Positions 52,263 to 61,816 of a stretch of DNA of 64,000 nt are shown here, piece after piece. The first letter of the stretch is position 1. Each line of letters begins with the position of its first letter. The stretch is from Bacillus sp. X1(2014). GTDB taxonomy: Bacteria; Bacillota; Bacilli; Bacillales_B; DSM-18226. The stretch spans positions 124,001 to 188,000 of the forward strand of contig NZ_VEED01000001.1 of the NCBI RefSeq assembly GCF_007678255.1. The letters are read 5' to 3'. Under the pieces are notes generated by a model. That model made no database searches. It saw only the letters and a list, made by a program, of their open reading frames with translations, and was not told the origin of the DNA. The translations under genes and the position numbers were made by a program.

Positions 52263-52297
52263 AAATAGGTGCCTCTAATTTAACGAGGCACCTATTT
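52263..52297. terminator. Bidirectional terminator
   Basis: Perfect 13-bp stem AAATAGGTGCCTC/GAGGCACCTATTT with a 9-nt loop between convergent genes. Confidence 0.9.
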
Positions 52298-52867
52298 CAC
52301 TGGAACTAATATCGTAAACCTAATGTCATCTTTTTTCAGGTCAAATTTGTCCGCTTTTAGTTTAATATCACTTTTTAATTTTAGTTGCTGCATATTGATA
52401 TAAATCAGTTTATCTTTAGGTCTGATCTCGACACCTTTTGGGATTTTATAATTATCGCTAATAAAATTAAGAACGAATGAAATAGGAAGGTGTAAACTCC
52501 CGATTGTCATTGAATTTTGCTTTAATACCAAATCACCATTTTCGAGGGCACTAGGTTTAAAGGTTAATTTCATATTTAATTCTTCACTAAAAAGCGGCAA
52601 AGTACCATACAGTTCGACTTCATCCCCCAGAACGACTTGATAGTCAATCGAACCCAAAGCCTCTTCTTTAAGATAATGATTGATTAACTGATTTAAATCA
52701 TTCTTGTTGGATTTAACATGAAAGGAAACATGTTCACCCGCCAGCCCCTTCGTTTTGCTGGTTTCCGGGCCTTCAGATGGGAACATCATTAGGGACAAAA
52801 TAATAATAGCGAACAAAAGGTTGATTCCCAGCAAACTCAGGAATCCAATTTTCCATTTGTTTTTCAT
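52292..52867 (-). CDS. ypmS: YpmS family protein
   Basis: 191 aa, one N-terminal membrane anchor (about 8-28) and an extracellular beta-rich DUF2140 domain (SIDYQVVLGDEVELYGTLPLF, LHLPISFVLNFISDNYKIPKGVEI). Starts directly after the ypmR stop with GAGGAG inside ypmR. Function unknown; possibly lipid binding by fold analogy. Confidence 0.88.
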   Translation of the reverse strand: MKNKWKIGFLSLLGINLLFAIIILSLMMFPSEGPETSKTKGLAGEHVSFHVKSNKNDLNQLINHYLKEEALGSIDYQVVLGDEVELYGTLPLFSEELNMKLTFKPSALENGDLVLKQNSMTIGSLHLPISFVLNFISDNYKIPKGVEIRPKDKLIYINMQQLKLKSDIKLKADKFDLKKDDIRFTILVPVK

Positions 52868-53698
52868 CTAATTCTCCTCTGTATTAACCATATATGGCGG
52901 CTTATCCAATCCAGGTAATACTTGTTCTTCTATGGTATCGTTTAACCTTTGTGCAATCAACTCATAGCCTTTGTCATTTGGATGGAAATTATCAGTAAAT
53001 AAAATGTCTTCTGTTGCATTTAAAAACATATCTTCAATTGAAACAAAATAGGCATTTGGATAATTGGCAATGACCATTTGTCCGGCTTTATTCCAGTCAG
53101 CTACAATCTCATCCAACTCCTTAATTTCTGAAAACCATTTAGAAAATGGATTATATAACCCCACTAAAACAACCTGTGCATGGGGATTTTCATGATGAAT
53201 AAGGTCAAAAATTTGCGTTAAATGTTTTTGATATGATGCTTTTTCGGCGGTAAACTTGGAGAGTTGAAGATTTTCAATATTGTCCTTGACCACTTTCATA
53301 ATATCGTTTCCGCCAATTGTTAATATGATCAAATCTGCCTTTTGGAGCGCACTTTTCATGTCTGATGTCTTCAATCTTTTTAAAAGCTGAGTTGTTCGAT
53401 TGCCTTTTACACCATAATTATAGAAATCAACTTCCTTGATTCCCTTTTCTTTTTCAAGCATCATTTCTAAATATGGCAAGTAGCCGCCTTTGTTTGTACT
53501 ATCGCCTACCCCTTGGGTTAGTGAATCACCAGCAGATAAGACTGTTAATTTACGAGGGACAAAGTCTGCGGGAACTTGGGCAAAGGCTTGTGCAGCAGTT
53601 TTCTTTTCAGAATGAAGTGTCAACTTGTCAACTGAATTACATGAACTTAAGAATAATACCGAGAGAATTAGAAGGGGGAAAAGCTTTTTCATCTTCAT
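52868..53698 (-). CDS. ypmR: SGNH/GDSL hydrolase lipoprotein YpmR
   Basis: 276 aa from ATG 53698, nine bases after GAGGG. Lipoprotein signal with lipobox LSSC. SGNH blocks: I, AGDSLTQG (Ser); II and III, KGNRT and GGNDIM; V, DNFHPND (Asp/His). Extracellular membrane-anchored lipase/esterase. Neighbours YpmS and Sco. Confidence 0.9.
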   Translation of the reverse strand: MKMKKLFPLLILSVLFLSSCNSVDKLTLHSEKKTAAQAFAQVPADFVPRKLTVLSAGDSLTQGVGDSTNKGGYLPYLEMMLEKEKGIKEVDFYNYGVKGNRTTQLLKRLKTSDMKSALQKADLIILTIGGNDIMKVVKDNIENLQLSKFTAEKASYQKHLTQIFDLIHHENPHAQVVLVGLYNPFSKWFSEIKELDEIVADWNKAGQMVIANYPNAYFVSIEDMFLNATEDILFTDNFHPNDKGYELIAQRLNDTIEEQVLPGLDKPPYMVNTEEN

Positions 53699-53779
53699 TT
53701 TCACCTACCCTCTTAATTATTTTTATTATAGCACGCCCTGAATCATTCAAAACAATATGTACTATATCCTATTCCTCCC

Positions 53780-53809
53780 AAAAAAAATAGACCCGTCCAA
53801 AGGTCTATT
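53780..53809 (-). terminator. Terminator of sco
   Basis: AATAGACC/GGTCTATT stem, 8-nt loop and T8 run on the minus strand; overlaps the stop codon. Confidence 0.85.
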
Positions 53810-54383
53810 GCAATGCTTTCATATCATGAATTATTTCATCAAAGGGAACATTCTTGTAACCATCATAGGTTTTTCGAATATGGCCTTCTTGGTCTACTAA
53901 ATAAAGGGATGTTCCATGAATGACTTGATTACCCTCTTGAGGCTTTTTTACCAGTGCTTTGAAATTTTTCAAGGCAAAGTTTTCAATATAGGCCTGTGAG
54001 TAGCCTGTCAGAAAGGTCCAATTTTTAAAATCGACTTGGAATTGCTCCGCATATCGTGTCATTACTTCCGGCTTATCTACTGTAGGGTCGACACTGAATG
54101 ACACAAGTTCAATATTTTTCAACCCTTCATCCTTAACCATTTTTTGTAATTTCGTCAAATTGGCTGTCATCGGCGGACAGACATCTGCACAGCTGGTGAA
54201 AATAAAGTCTGAAATCCACACTTTTCCCTTTAAATCCTTTAATCCAAAGGACTTATTGTCTTGATTGGTTGCTGTAAAATCTTTCACTGGCCAATCGACA
54301 GCATTTTCTATTTCTTTTTGTCCACATGCCGTCACTATAAGAGTTGATAGAACTAAGATAAATAATATAAACCGTGCTTTCAT
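53805..54383 (-). CDS. sco: SCO1/SenC copper metallochaperone YpmQ
   Basis: 192 aa lipoprotein (lipobox VTAC, Cys20). Thioredoxin-like fold with the copper site SCADVCPP (CxxxCP) and a His in QVIHGTSLYLVD. Required for CuA assembly in cytochrome c oxidase in B. subtilis. Separate transcription unit from ypmR because a terminator intervenes. Confidence 0.94.
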   Translation of the reverse strand: MKARFILFILVLSTLIVTACGQKEIENAVDWPVKDFTATNQDNKSFGLKDLKGKVWISDFIFTSCADVCPPMTANLTKLQKMVKDEGLKNIELVSFSVDPTVDKPEVMTRYAEQFQVDFKNWTFLTGYSQAYIENFALKNFKALVKKPQEGNQVIHGTSLYLVDQEGHIRKTYDGYKNVPFDEIIHDMKALQ

Positions 54384-54464
54384 ACGATCACCTGCAACCT
54401 TTTTTCTTTTCCATTTCGTGATTAGTTTAACAAAGATTTGAAAAAGAAGAAAGGAATTGGTTTG

Positions 54465-55631
54465 TTAATCGATTACTCCGGTTCGTTCTATCGTATTTTT
54501 GACGTGAACATCAAATGTTACATCCTTATATACCCTGTCCCACTCTTCCTTTGTGATCGTTTTTCCTCTTAGATGTGCTTCGTATTCATTTCCAAAACCG
54601 ATCGGGTCAATTCCTAATTCCTTAAAATGAAGAAGTAACTCATCCATTTTCTTTTTCATTGCGTGATCGAACTTTCTTTCAAGCAGCTTTATGGATGCCG
54701 GTTTACCTAAATCCAATGCTTGAGTCATTTCTAGTACCCTTGAATCCAGAGTAACATTTACGGTAAAACGGAGATTTTTTTTATCAACTAATTTAATTTT
54801 TGTCTTGCTCCGAATATTATCAACCGTCACATATATTTTACTGAAAATAGGTTTCTTCGTGTAATTTTCATTTTTCAAGATGATTTCTTTTAATTGTTCC
54901 GTCTTAAACCCCATTTCTTTTGTACCCGCATTATATTTATCCGCTAATATTTTCAAATAAAAAAGATCCCCTTGCCTCAATTCGTCCACTAAGCGGTCAT
55001 CTTGAAAAAGGCCCACCCCATCAATAATCACATCTTTACCTTTAACTTTTAGGATTGGGAGCACAGGATCTCTTCCAATATCATAATAGTTATGGTTAAA
55101 CTCATGAAGAGTCGGAGAGATAACCTGTTCACCCTCTACATTTTGTTTAATTAAATTGTACATATATGTCCCGAGGTTTAATTTCCCTTTATTCTTGTTT
55201 TCAATTTGCAGAATTTCTGAAGCAGATTTATCAGCAATCGTTAAATAGACCATATTCCCAATCGCAGCATCGCGGTTTAACGTATCGACAAGCTGGATAA
55301 TTCCTTTTTCTGCAAGCTCCCTACTGTAGACAACCGACCGTAGCTGTCCTGAAACAAGCTTCTGGTTGGATTGAAGATTCTGTTGTTGTCTTAATCCCTT
55401 ACTTGTTTTTGCGATGGACTCAATTACGACCGTGGCTGCTCGGGTCATCGGATCAAATTTTTGCACGACCACTGTCCCTTTTATTTTATTTTTCCCTTCT
55501 AAATCATATCCTGAGATTGTAATTAGTCCTAATTTTTCAAGTGGCTTTTGTTGTATACATCCGGCACAGAGAACTATCGTCATCAAACAAACTGTCCAAA
55601 GAATTAGTTTGCATTTATGAAGCTTCTGCAC
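54465..55631 (-). CDS. Spore germination receptor subunit C (GerAC-like lipoprotein)
   Basis: 388 aa from GTG 55631, nine bases after AAGGAGG. Lipobox LCAGC near residue 25; Ger(x)C domains follow (GLITISGYDLEGK, SRELAEKGI, then the C-terminal GerAC domain from about 200). It overlaps the subunit B gene by 17 nt. Anchored in the spore inner membrane as part of an A-B-C nutrient receptor. Confidence 0.93.
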   Translation of the reverse strand: MQKLHKCKLILWTVCLMTIVLCAGCIQQKPLEKLGLITISGYDLEGKNKIKGTVVVQKFDPMTRAATVVIESIAKTSKGLRQQQNLQSNQKLVSGQLRSVVYSRELAEKGIIQLVDTLNRDAAIGNMVYLTIADKSASEILQIENKNKGKLNLGTYMYNLIKQNVEGEQVISPTLHEFNHNYYDIGRDPVLPILKVKGKDVIIDGVGLFQDDRLVDELRQGDLFYLKILADKYNAGTKEMGFKTEQLKEIILKNENYTKKPIFSKIYVTVDNIRSKTKIKLVDKKNLRFTVNVTLDSRVLEMTQALDLGKPASIKLLERKFDHAMKKKMDELLLHFKELGIDPIGFGNEYEAHLRGKTITKEEWDRVYKDVTFDVHVKNTIERTGVID

Positions 55632-56736
55632 TTGATTTCTTCCTCCTTTGAAACCATTTTTTCACCAAAACAATCATTGAAAGAAGGACAGGATAACAGA
55701 AGGCCGATAAAAAGCCGAGCTGAGCAACAAAATCAGTCAATTCATTCATTTGATACCTTGCTTTAATAAAAAACGACCCACCCCAAACAAGGATACCAAT
55801 GATCCAAATCCCCTTTTTTTGTTTCCAATTAATAATCCGATTAAATCCCTTAGATGCCGCCCATAAATAAGAACACATGTTCGGCAGGATGATTAACATC
55901 CAAAATGAGACAGCTATAAATTCAAACCGTTCTAAGTTAGGTAACCTAACAATTTTAAACATCGATAAGACGGGCCAAATGGTCCGTGCTAACCCGTTTT
56001 CAGCGAAGAATGTAATGCACACCATTGTCACAGCTGTGAAAAGGATCGTTGTATATAAATTCCCAATTTGTGTGTACAAGAAAAGCTTTTTTTTATCTTT
56101 TACATATGGATATAGGAACATAAGCAATTCAAAACCCATAAGTGAAAGAGAGGTTTTATAGACCCCATTGATAATGTGCTTCAAATCTGTGTTTAAGAGA
56201 GGAAGCAAATTCTTTGGATCTGAATATTGCATAGGTACAAGTAAGATGAAAATCATCCAAAGAGTCCCTACGACTGACATAAAAGCTACACCAACAATAA
56301 TTCGAATACCACCATTAACGGCATAAATAGTTAAGAGGATCAAGGCAAGCGAAATTTGCCATGTGGGTAATTCTGGAAAAATCCACACCTGCACAATTTC
56401 AATATAATTCATCAGGACAACAAAAAAACTTATCGCCATATACATCATATAAAAAACATTCAACGCATTCCCAAGCCATTTTCCAAACACGTCTACCTGA
56501 ATTCCATATAAATCCGCACTATCATATTTCTTAAGCATGAGAACTATCATTGCTAAGACAAAAGCCGATAATAATCCTCCGAGAAAAACAGAGATCCACG
56601 CATCGTGTTTTGCTGCTAAATAGACAATTCTGGGTAATCCAACAATTCCTACGCCTGTTTGTGTAGCGTGTATAAAAAACATGACCAGGAATGCATTAAC
56701 CAATAATCCTTCTTTTGGCTGCACATTTACTTTCAT
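55615..56736 (-). CDS. Spore germination receptor subunit B (GerAB-like permease)
   Basis: 373 aa, about 10 membrane helices, APC-superfamily fold. Typical GerAB opening LLVNAFLVMFFIHATQTGVGI. This subunit binds the germinant; the ligand cannot be read from sequence. Lies 11 nt after the subunit A gene with GGAGCGG before the start. Confidence 0.94.
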   Translation of the reverse strand: MKVNVQPKEGLLVNAFLVMFFIHATQTGVGIVGLPRIVYLAAKHDAWISVFLGGLLSAFVLAMIVLMLKKYDSADLYGIQVDVFGKWLGNALNVFYMMYMAISFFVVLMNYIEIVQVWIFPELPTWQISLALILLTIYAVNGGIRIIVGVAFMSVVGTLWMIFILLVPMQYSDPKNLLPLLNTDLKHIINGVYKTSLSLMGFELLMFLYPYVKDKKKLFLYTQIGNLYTTILFTAVTMVCITFFAENGLARTIWPVLSMFKIVRLPNLERFEFIAVSFWMLIILPNMCSYLWAASKGFNRIINWKQKKGIWIIGILVWGGSFFIKARYQMNELTDFVAQLGFLSAFCYPVLLSMIVLVKKWFQRRKKSSAEAS

Positions 56737-56747
56737 CCTGACCGCTC

Positions 56748-58265
56748 CTATTCATCTACATCCTTTTTTTCAACACCTTTATGTTTAGGAAAAAGCTGTT
56801 TGTCCACAGGACGGTTTGTTTCTGGCCTGTAGGATAAATATTGGGCCGGAAATTTAAAAATACTGTATCCTAAGTCCCTCCACCTAAAGGGATAGACAGG
56901 CGTAAGGTAGGGCCTCCCAATGGTGGTTAATCTTAAAAGGTGAACGAGAATACAACAAAACGAAAACATAATCCCGATCCCCCCCCAAATACCAGCTAAG
57001 ATTATAATTGGAAAACGAACCATCCGAATGGCAGTACCCATTAAATAGCTAGGTGATGTAAAAGAACCAAGGGCACTTAGTGCAATAATGATAATTAAGA
57101 TATTACTTGTAAATCCTGCTTGTACCGCTGCCTGTCCGATGACGATACCACCAACGATACCCATTGTTTGACCTACTTTAGTAGGCAGCCTTGCACCCGC
57201 CTCCCTTAAAAGTTCGATAACAAATTCTAAGAGAAAGGCTTCGAGGACTGGTGGAAACGGAACATTTGCCCGTGATTGACCAAGTGAAATGAGCAGTGCT
57301 GATGGAATAACCTCATAATGATAGGTCAAAACGGCTACATAAGCCGGAGTCAATAATACCGATAGAAAAATCGAAATAATCCGCAGCATCCGTAGGAAAA
57401 ATCCCATATTCCAACGCATATAAACATCTTCTGTCGATTCAAAAAAGCTAAGAAAGGGTGTTGGACCATAAATAGCCGACGGGGACCGGTCCATCAATAC
57501 TGCCACTCGCCCCCTCATCAAGGAAAGAGTGACCCGGTCTGGCAGTTCGGTTGACATAATTTGCGGGAAGATCGTCCAACTATTATCTTCAATTAACTGC
57601 CCCAAGACCGTCGTATCCGGTATGTAATCATATTCTAAATCCGTAATCCTCTGCCGAAAGGTACTCACATTTTCCTCATCTGCAATATCCTTAACATAGA
57701 CAAGTTTTCCAGGAGTCTTAACCCTTTTTCCGATAGTAATATCTTCCATACATAGGTTGGGGTCTTTCAAATTACTCCTGATAATATTTAGATTGCCGAT
57801 AAGTGACTCGGTAAAAGAAATCTTAGGACCATATACAAGCGACTCGGTCTCAGCCTTTTCAAGCGATCTCTCCACCGTTGAGCCGACATTGGCTAGTAAC
57901 CCATAAGGTTCACCATCGATATAAATATACGACTTTCCTTCTATTAAAGAGGAAACAACTTCTTTTAATTGATTGGCAACAGAAAGTTCTGCAATCGGCA
58001 AGATCTGTGCTAGACTTTCCGTTGTCCATTCAGTTTGTGTACTTTGCTGGACAGGTAACAAGAGAAATTCATCAAAGCTTGTTTTATCAATGAGGCTGCT
58101 TAAAAAGCAAAAGACAATTTTCTTCCCATTCTTTTTAAGGGTGCGAAAATTCAGATCTGAACAATCGCCTATCTCTGATTCCAATTCTGACTTAAGTTCA
58201 TCCACATTTAAACTATGCGGCTTCTTATCCTCTGACCGTTTATTTTCTGATTTCCGCTTAAACAT
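56748..58265 (-). CDS. Spore germination receptor subunit A (GerAA-like)
   Basis: 505 aa from ATG 58265 (MFKRKSENKRSED) behind AAGGTG. A hydrophilic N-terminal half (about 1-285) ending VALMDRSPSAIYGPTPFLSF, then four or five membrane segments and a short basic tail. The GerA family motif PFPPVLEAFLLEFVIELLREAG is present. First gene of the tricistronic gerA-type operon, expected to be forespore-expressed; no confident sigma-G promoter was identified. Confidence 0.94.
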   Translation of the reverse strand: MFKRKSENKRSEDKKPHSLNVDELKSELESEIGDCSDLNFRTLKKNGKKIVFCFLSSLIDKTSFDEFLLLPVQQSTQTEWTTESLAQILPIAELSVANQLKEVVSSLIEGKSYIYIDGEPYGLLANVGSTVERSLEKAETESLVYGPKISFTESLIGNLNIIRSNLKDPNLCMEDITIGKRVKTPGKLVYVKDIADEENVSTFRQRITDLEYDYIPDTTVLGQLIEDNSWTIFPQIMSTELPDRVTLSLMRGRVAVLMDRSPSAIYGPTPFLSFFESTEDVYMRWNMGFFLRMLRIISIFLSVLLTPAYVAVLTYHYEVIPSALLISLGQSRANVPFPPVLEAFLLEFVIELLREAGARLPTKVGQTMGIVGGIVIGQAAVQAGFTSNILIIIIALSALGSFTSPSYLMGTAIRMVRFPIIILAGIWGGIGIMFSFCCILVHLLRLTTIGRPYLTPVYPFRWRDLGYSIFKFPAQYLSYRPETNRPVDKQLFPKHKGVEKKDVDE

Positions 58266-58386
58266 AAGCAACACCTTAACCATTCAATTTTTTTTATCTT
58301 TACCAGAACATCTAATATTATCCAAAAGAAACTGAGTGGGTGTAAGGCACCACAATTGTTTCCATATTTAATGATTTGTGTTACTA

Positions 58387-58404
58387 TGAATGAATAATCA
58401 TTCA
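58387..58404. promoter_or_regulatory. FadR box between the gerA-type operon and the MBL gene
   Basis: TGAATGAATAATCATTCA, which matches the B. subtilis FadR consensus TGAATGAMTANTCATTCA as I recall it. It is the core of a 22-bp sequence with perfect 9-bp inverted arms (58385-58393 and 58398-58406). It lies 50 bp before the MBL gene start and about 120 bp before the gerA-type operon start. Confidence 0.75.
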
Positions 58405-58456
58405 TAAATTTAATTTACGTAACTTTTATGATAAAACATGCTTTGAGGTGATAGGA

Positions 58457-59347
58457 ATGGATCGAATTGGGCCAATTATGGTTTTGGAAGGCACTAACTA
58501 CAGTAAAGTCCCTTATTCCCGCAGTCTTTTCATTGATTGTTCTGAAAAGGTATTGATCGATAGTGGGGCAGATGCTAAAGCTCTGTTGGATGTGGACCGC
58601 GAATACGGGATTGAGTTAATCATTAATACCCACTACCATCCCGATCATACCCTTCACAATCATTTGTTTCCCGATGCAACCAAAATCATTAATCCGATTG
58701 AATTTGAAACGTCACTGACGATTGAAGGGGTTGCACGAGCGAATGGCGTCTATCAAGAATGGGGGCACCAAGGTGTGGACCGCTGGAAAAAATCTCTTCC
58801 ACCAGAATGGGTGAAAAATCTAGGGGAAATTTCAGGTACGTATGAGTATGAAACGGACTATACCTTTGGGGATGTAAAGGTACTATTTTTACACACTCCT
58901 GGTCATACAAGCGGCTTTTCCTGCCCTTACTTTCCTGAATTAGGTGTAGCATTTGTTGGGGATTATGATATGACATCCTTTGGACCTTGGTATAATGGGA
59001 CAGATGGAAATATCGAAGATTTCATTGCTTCAGGGATGCGCCTGCTTTCACTTGATGCAGATACCTATATTACTGGGCATCAGAAAGGGATATTTTCGAG
59101 GCAGGAGTTTAAACTGGCGATGGAGAAATTCCTTGCTATTATTGACCGGCGCGATGAAACCATTGAGAAATACGTCCGACAAGGTTTAACCTTTGATGAA
59201 CTGACGAAGGTCGGTATCTTTTATCCGAAAAAAAGTTTGGAAAATAACATTCTCTTAACCTGGGAACGCAGTGGGATTCGCAAGCATTTAGATAGGCTGG
59301 GGCTTTCGATCCCCTTATCAAACACGGAGTTGGTAAATGGTAAATAA
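58457..59347 (+). CDS. MBL-fold metallohydrolase
   Basis: 296 aa from ATG 58457, six bases after GAGGTG. Metallo-beta-lactamase motifs: THYHPDH for the first zinc ligands, HTPGHTSG, GDYDMTS and TGHQKG. Glyoxalase II/arylsulfatase-like general hydrolase; substrate unknown. The upstream FadR box places it in a likely fatty-acid degradation regulon, so an acyl-thioester or lactone substrate is plausible. Confidence 0.85.
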   Translation: MDRIGPIMVLEGTNYSKVPYSRSLFIDCSEKVLIDSGADAKALLDVDREYGIELIINTHYHPDHTLHNHLFPDATKIINPIEFETSLTIEGVARANGVYQEWGHQGVDRWKKSLPPEWVKNLGEISGTYEYETDYTFGDVKVLFLHTPGHTSGFSCPYFPELGVAFVGDYDMTSFGPWYNGTDGNIEDFIASGMRLLSLDADTYITGHQKGIFSRQEFKLAMEKFLAIIDRRDETIEKYVRQGLTFDELTKVGIFYPKKSLENNILLTWERSGIRKHLDRLGLSIPLSNTELVNGK

Positions 59348-59384
59348 AAAGGATAGTGGCCGGAAATGAGGCACCATCCTTTTT
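59346..59384. terminator. Bidirectional terminator between MBL and degV genes
   Basis: AAAAAGGAT/ATCCTTTTT outer stem with an inner GTG/CAC helix. Confidence 0.8.
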
Positions 59385-59386
59385 GG

Positions 59387-60229
59387 CTATTCCGTATAAT
59401 ACATTAAAGCGATTGTACCAGGTCCCGTGTGAGTACTAATGGTAGGACCGGTATAATCAATTGAGATATCCCGATAGCCTGTTAATTCTATGATTGCTTC
59501 TTTAAGTTTAGATGAAAGTTGGATCGCTTCGGCATGAACAATGCCTGCGCCAAGTATGGTTTTCCCTTTAACATCTTCTGCAATTTGTTTAGCCAAATAT
59601 TTAACCACCTGGGAATGACTTCGAACCTTGGCAACTGGGTTGTATTCTGCCCCTTCAAGAGACGCAATCGGCTTGATATTTAGTAACGAGCCTATAAAAG
59701 CCTTCCCTTTACCGATTCTTCCGCCCTTCACCATGTTTTCAAGCGTATCGACCATAATATAAAGTTTGGTATTTTCGCGTATCTTGTCTAGGCGTGTTAA
59801 GATTTCCTCGATACTTTTCCCCTGTTTCGCCATTTCCGCTGCTTCCTTGACCTGGAATTGAAGCGCCAACGAAATAAACAACGAGTCAACAACGGTGACT
59901 TTTGTTTTCGTCATCTGGGCAGCGCTTTCAGCTGAACGAACGGTACCGCTCATTTTTCCTGTCATGTGGATCGATAATACTTCATACCCTTCATCCCCGA
60001 GCCGGTCGTATACTTCAAGGAAGGTCCCAGTAGAAGGTTGCGAACTTTTCGGTAATTCCTCTGACTTTTTCATCATTTCTATATATTCAGCAGGATCTAA
60101 TTCTACTCTATCTAAGTAGGATTCTCCATTTATAGTTACGGACAATGGTACTACTACAATACCAAGTTTTTCGGCCATATCTAACGGCATGTCCATCGTT
60201 GAATCGGTTACAATTTTAATTTTGCTCAA
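59387..60229 (-). CDS. DegV-family fatty-acid-binding protein
   Basis: 280 aa from TTG 60229, which follows GGGAAGTGA; the longer frame has no start signal. Motifs: IVTDSTMDMP, SSQPSTGTF (acyl carboxylate contacts), SIHMTGKMSGT and HTGPGTIALMYY. DegV/FakB proteins present fatty acids to the kinase FakA. No fakA in the window. Together with the FadR box next door this is suggestive of a fatty-acid link. Confidence 0.9.
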   Translation of the reverse strand: MSKIKIVTDSTMDMPLDMAEKLGIVVVPLSVTINGESYLDRVELDPAEYIEMMKKSEELPKSSQPSTGTFLEVYDRLGDEGYEVLSIHMTGKMSGTVRSAESAAQMTKTKVTVVDSLFISLALQFQVKEAAEMAKQGKSIEEILTRLDKIRENTKLYIMVDTLENMVKGGRIGKGKAFIGSLLNIKPIASLEGAEYNPVAKVRSHSQVVKYLAKQIAEDVKGKTILGAGIVHAEAIQLSSKLKEAIIELTGYRDISIDYTGPTISTHTGPGTIALMYYTE

Positions 60230-60365
60230 AACAGTCACTTCCCTACCAGTACTGCTTTGTATTATACAGTTAAGTGAAGTGGAAAGGAATAACATACATC
60301 ACTTTTGATGAGTTTTTAACATTAAAAAGCACCGCTGGGGGATCCCCTGTGATGCTCTAAATGTA

Positions 60366-60617
60366 TTAAGCGTTATTCTTTAATTCTCCTATTTTAAACA
60401 AGCGTTCATAATCAGGCCATTTCATGATCTTTTTCAGATAATCTTTAAAGGAATAGCATTTTTTCAAGCTTTTTTCCTCATAGAGCGACGTAACATACGT
60501 CTGTAAACGGACTTGGATCATAAATTTATAAGCGCTATCTTCCTCCAATACAGGAATTTCAATAATTTTAACCTTCTGTCCAATAACATTTTTGAACTCT
60601 AGGCTTTTGAATAACAA
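60366..60617 (-). CDS. ypmP: YpmP/DUF2535 family protein
   Basis: 83 aa from TTG 60617, eight bases after AGAGGA; this length equals that of B. subtilis YpmP as I recall. Sequence FKSLEFKNVIGQKVKIIEIP, MIQVRLQTYVTSLY and YFLKK-like YSFKDYLKKIMKWPDYERLF fits DUF2535. Function unknown. Confidence 0.85.
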   Translation of the reverse strand: MLFKSLEFKNVIGQKVKIIEIPVLEEDSAYKFMIQVRLQTYVTSLYEEKSLKKCYSFKDYLKKIMKWPDYERLFKIGELKNNA

Positions 60618-60763
60618 AATATCAATCCTCTTTTTCACCCGTTTGTGTATATTATACACCCAATTTGGTACGAAATGTGTCTTATTCTGCTTGGATTAAG
60701 AAATATTTCCTAGTCGTTTGTTATTACTCAACAAAAAAACAGGTCAATTTGATTGGCCTGTTT

Positions 60764-61018
60764 ACTAATCGAATAATGGGAATTCGTATGGTTTTATTGC
60801 TTCAGTTTTTAGTTAAGGTCGCTGAACCTTTAGACACTAGCGTTCAATACCTGCTAGAGGAGTCTAAACCAAAGATCCATGGGGACAGCGAACTGGATGA
60901 GGAATGGAAGATTTTGATCCGCCAGGCGATTGAGGATGGTTTAAAGAAAGAAGACTTTCATGAGTATCGAAACTACAAAAAATTTCAGTCATGGATGAAA
61001 GAACAGAACAAAAGCTAA
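60764..61018 (+). pseudogene. Truncated SinR-like regulator remnant
   Basis: The frame 60788-61018 encodes LLLQFLVKVAEPLDTSVQYL followed by SELDEEWKILIRQAIEDGL and KKEDFHEYRNYKKFQSWMKEQ, which align with the end of the helix-turn-helix and the C-terminal SinR/SinI-type dimerisation region. The N-terminal DNA-binding helices are missing: upstream is a hairpin and a frame with no HTH, and an adjacent frame has only scraps such as LLIE before a stop. Probably decayed, although a short ATG-initiated fragment (60788) could act as a SinI-like antagonist. No good ribosome site. Confidence 0.6.
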
Positions 61019-61025
61019 AAAATAT

Positions 61026-61059
61026 GCCCCCATTCCTAATGGAATGGGGGCTCATTTTT
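61026..61059. terminator. Terminator after the SinR-like remnant
   Basis: Perfect 11-bp stem GCCCCCATTCC/GGAATGGGGGC, loop TAAT, then TCATTTTTT on the plus strand. Confidence 0.85.
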
Positions 61060-61075
61060 TGCTTTTACAGCTTAT

Positions 61076-61816
61076 TTACGCTTCAACCATCTCTTCTGTA
61101 TCCTCTTCCTGCTGCTTTTTCAACCGTTTACGATAAACAAATTTCGATAAATTAATACTGATTTCGTACAGCAGTAAAAGTGGTACGGTTACGACAAAAT
61201 CAGACATAAAGTCCGGTGGTGTAATAACAATCGCAATGATAATAAGTACGAAGTAGGCATATTTACGAATTTTTGAAAGGACAAACGGGTTAATGATTCC
61301 CAGCGAAGTTAAAAACATAACAACAACCGGAAGTTCAAACAATACCCCGAATGGCAGGGTCATGTTCAAGATAAAGCTAAAATATCTTTCGGCAGTGAAG
61401 TTTGTGACAAACATATCTTTGCCTATGTTCACTAAAAAGTCTAACACCATTGGGAAAATGACAAAATATCCAAAGGCTAAACCGATAATAAATAAGAAAA
61501 ATAAAGCTGGAACATAGGATAGGGTTATTCTTCTTTCAATCGGTTTCAATGCTGGTCTCACAAACAGCCAAATTTGTAAGGCGAGGACAGGAATGGTTCC
61601 TGCCACGGCTATAACGGTTGCCAGCATGAAATAGATCCACATAATATCACTAGGGCCGAGAACTAGTAGTTTTTCATTTCCAACAAACCATTTATAGATA
61701 TCATCAACATAAATAAAACCGACAATAAAAAAAACTATAAAGGCAAGTGCAGAAATTATAATCCGTTTGCGCAGTTCCTCTAAATGATCCACCAAATTTA
61801 ATTCTCTATCATCCAT
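61076..61816 (-). CDS. tatC: Sec-independent translocase TatC
   Basis: 246 aa, six membrane helices, N-terminal LVDHLEELRKRI and the first-loop conserved FVRPALKPIERR; these are the signal-peptide binding sites of TatC. Ends in a Glu-rich tail. Receptor for twin-arginine proteins. Lies downstream of tatA (gap about 170 bp containing a tatA terminator). Confidence 0.96.
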   Translation of the reverse strand: MDDRELNLVDHLEELRKRIIISALAFIVFFIVGFIYVDDIYKWFVGNEKLLVLGPSDIMWIYFMLATVIAVAGTIPVLALQIWLFVRPALKPIERRITLSYVPALFFLFIIGLAFGYFVIFPMVLDFLVNIGKDMFVTNFTAERYFSFILNMTLPFGVLFELPVVVMFLTSLGIINPFVLSKIRKYAYFVLIIIAIVITPPDFMSDFVVTVPLLLLYEISINLSKFVYRKRLKKQQEEDTEEMVEA

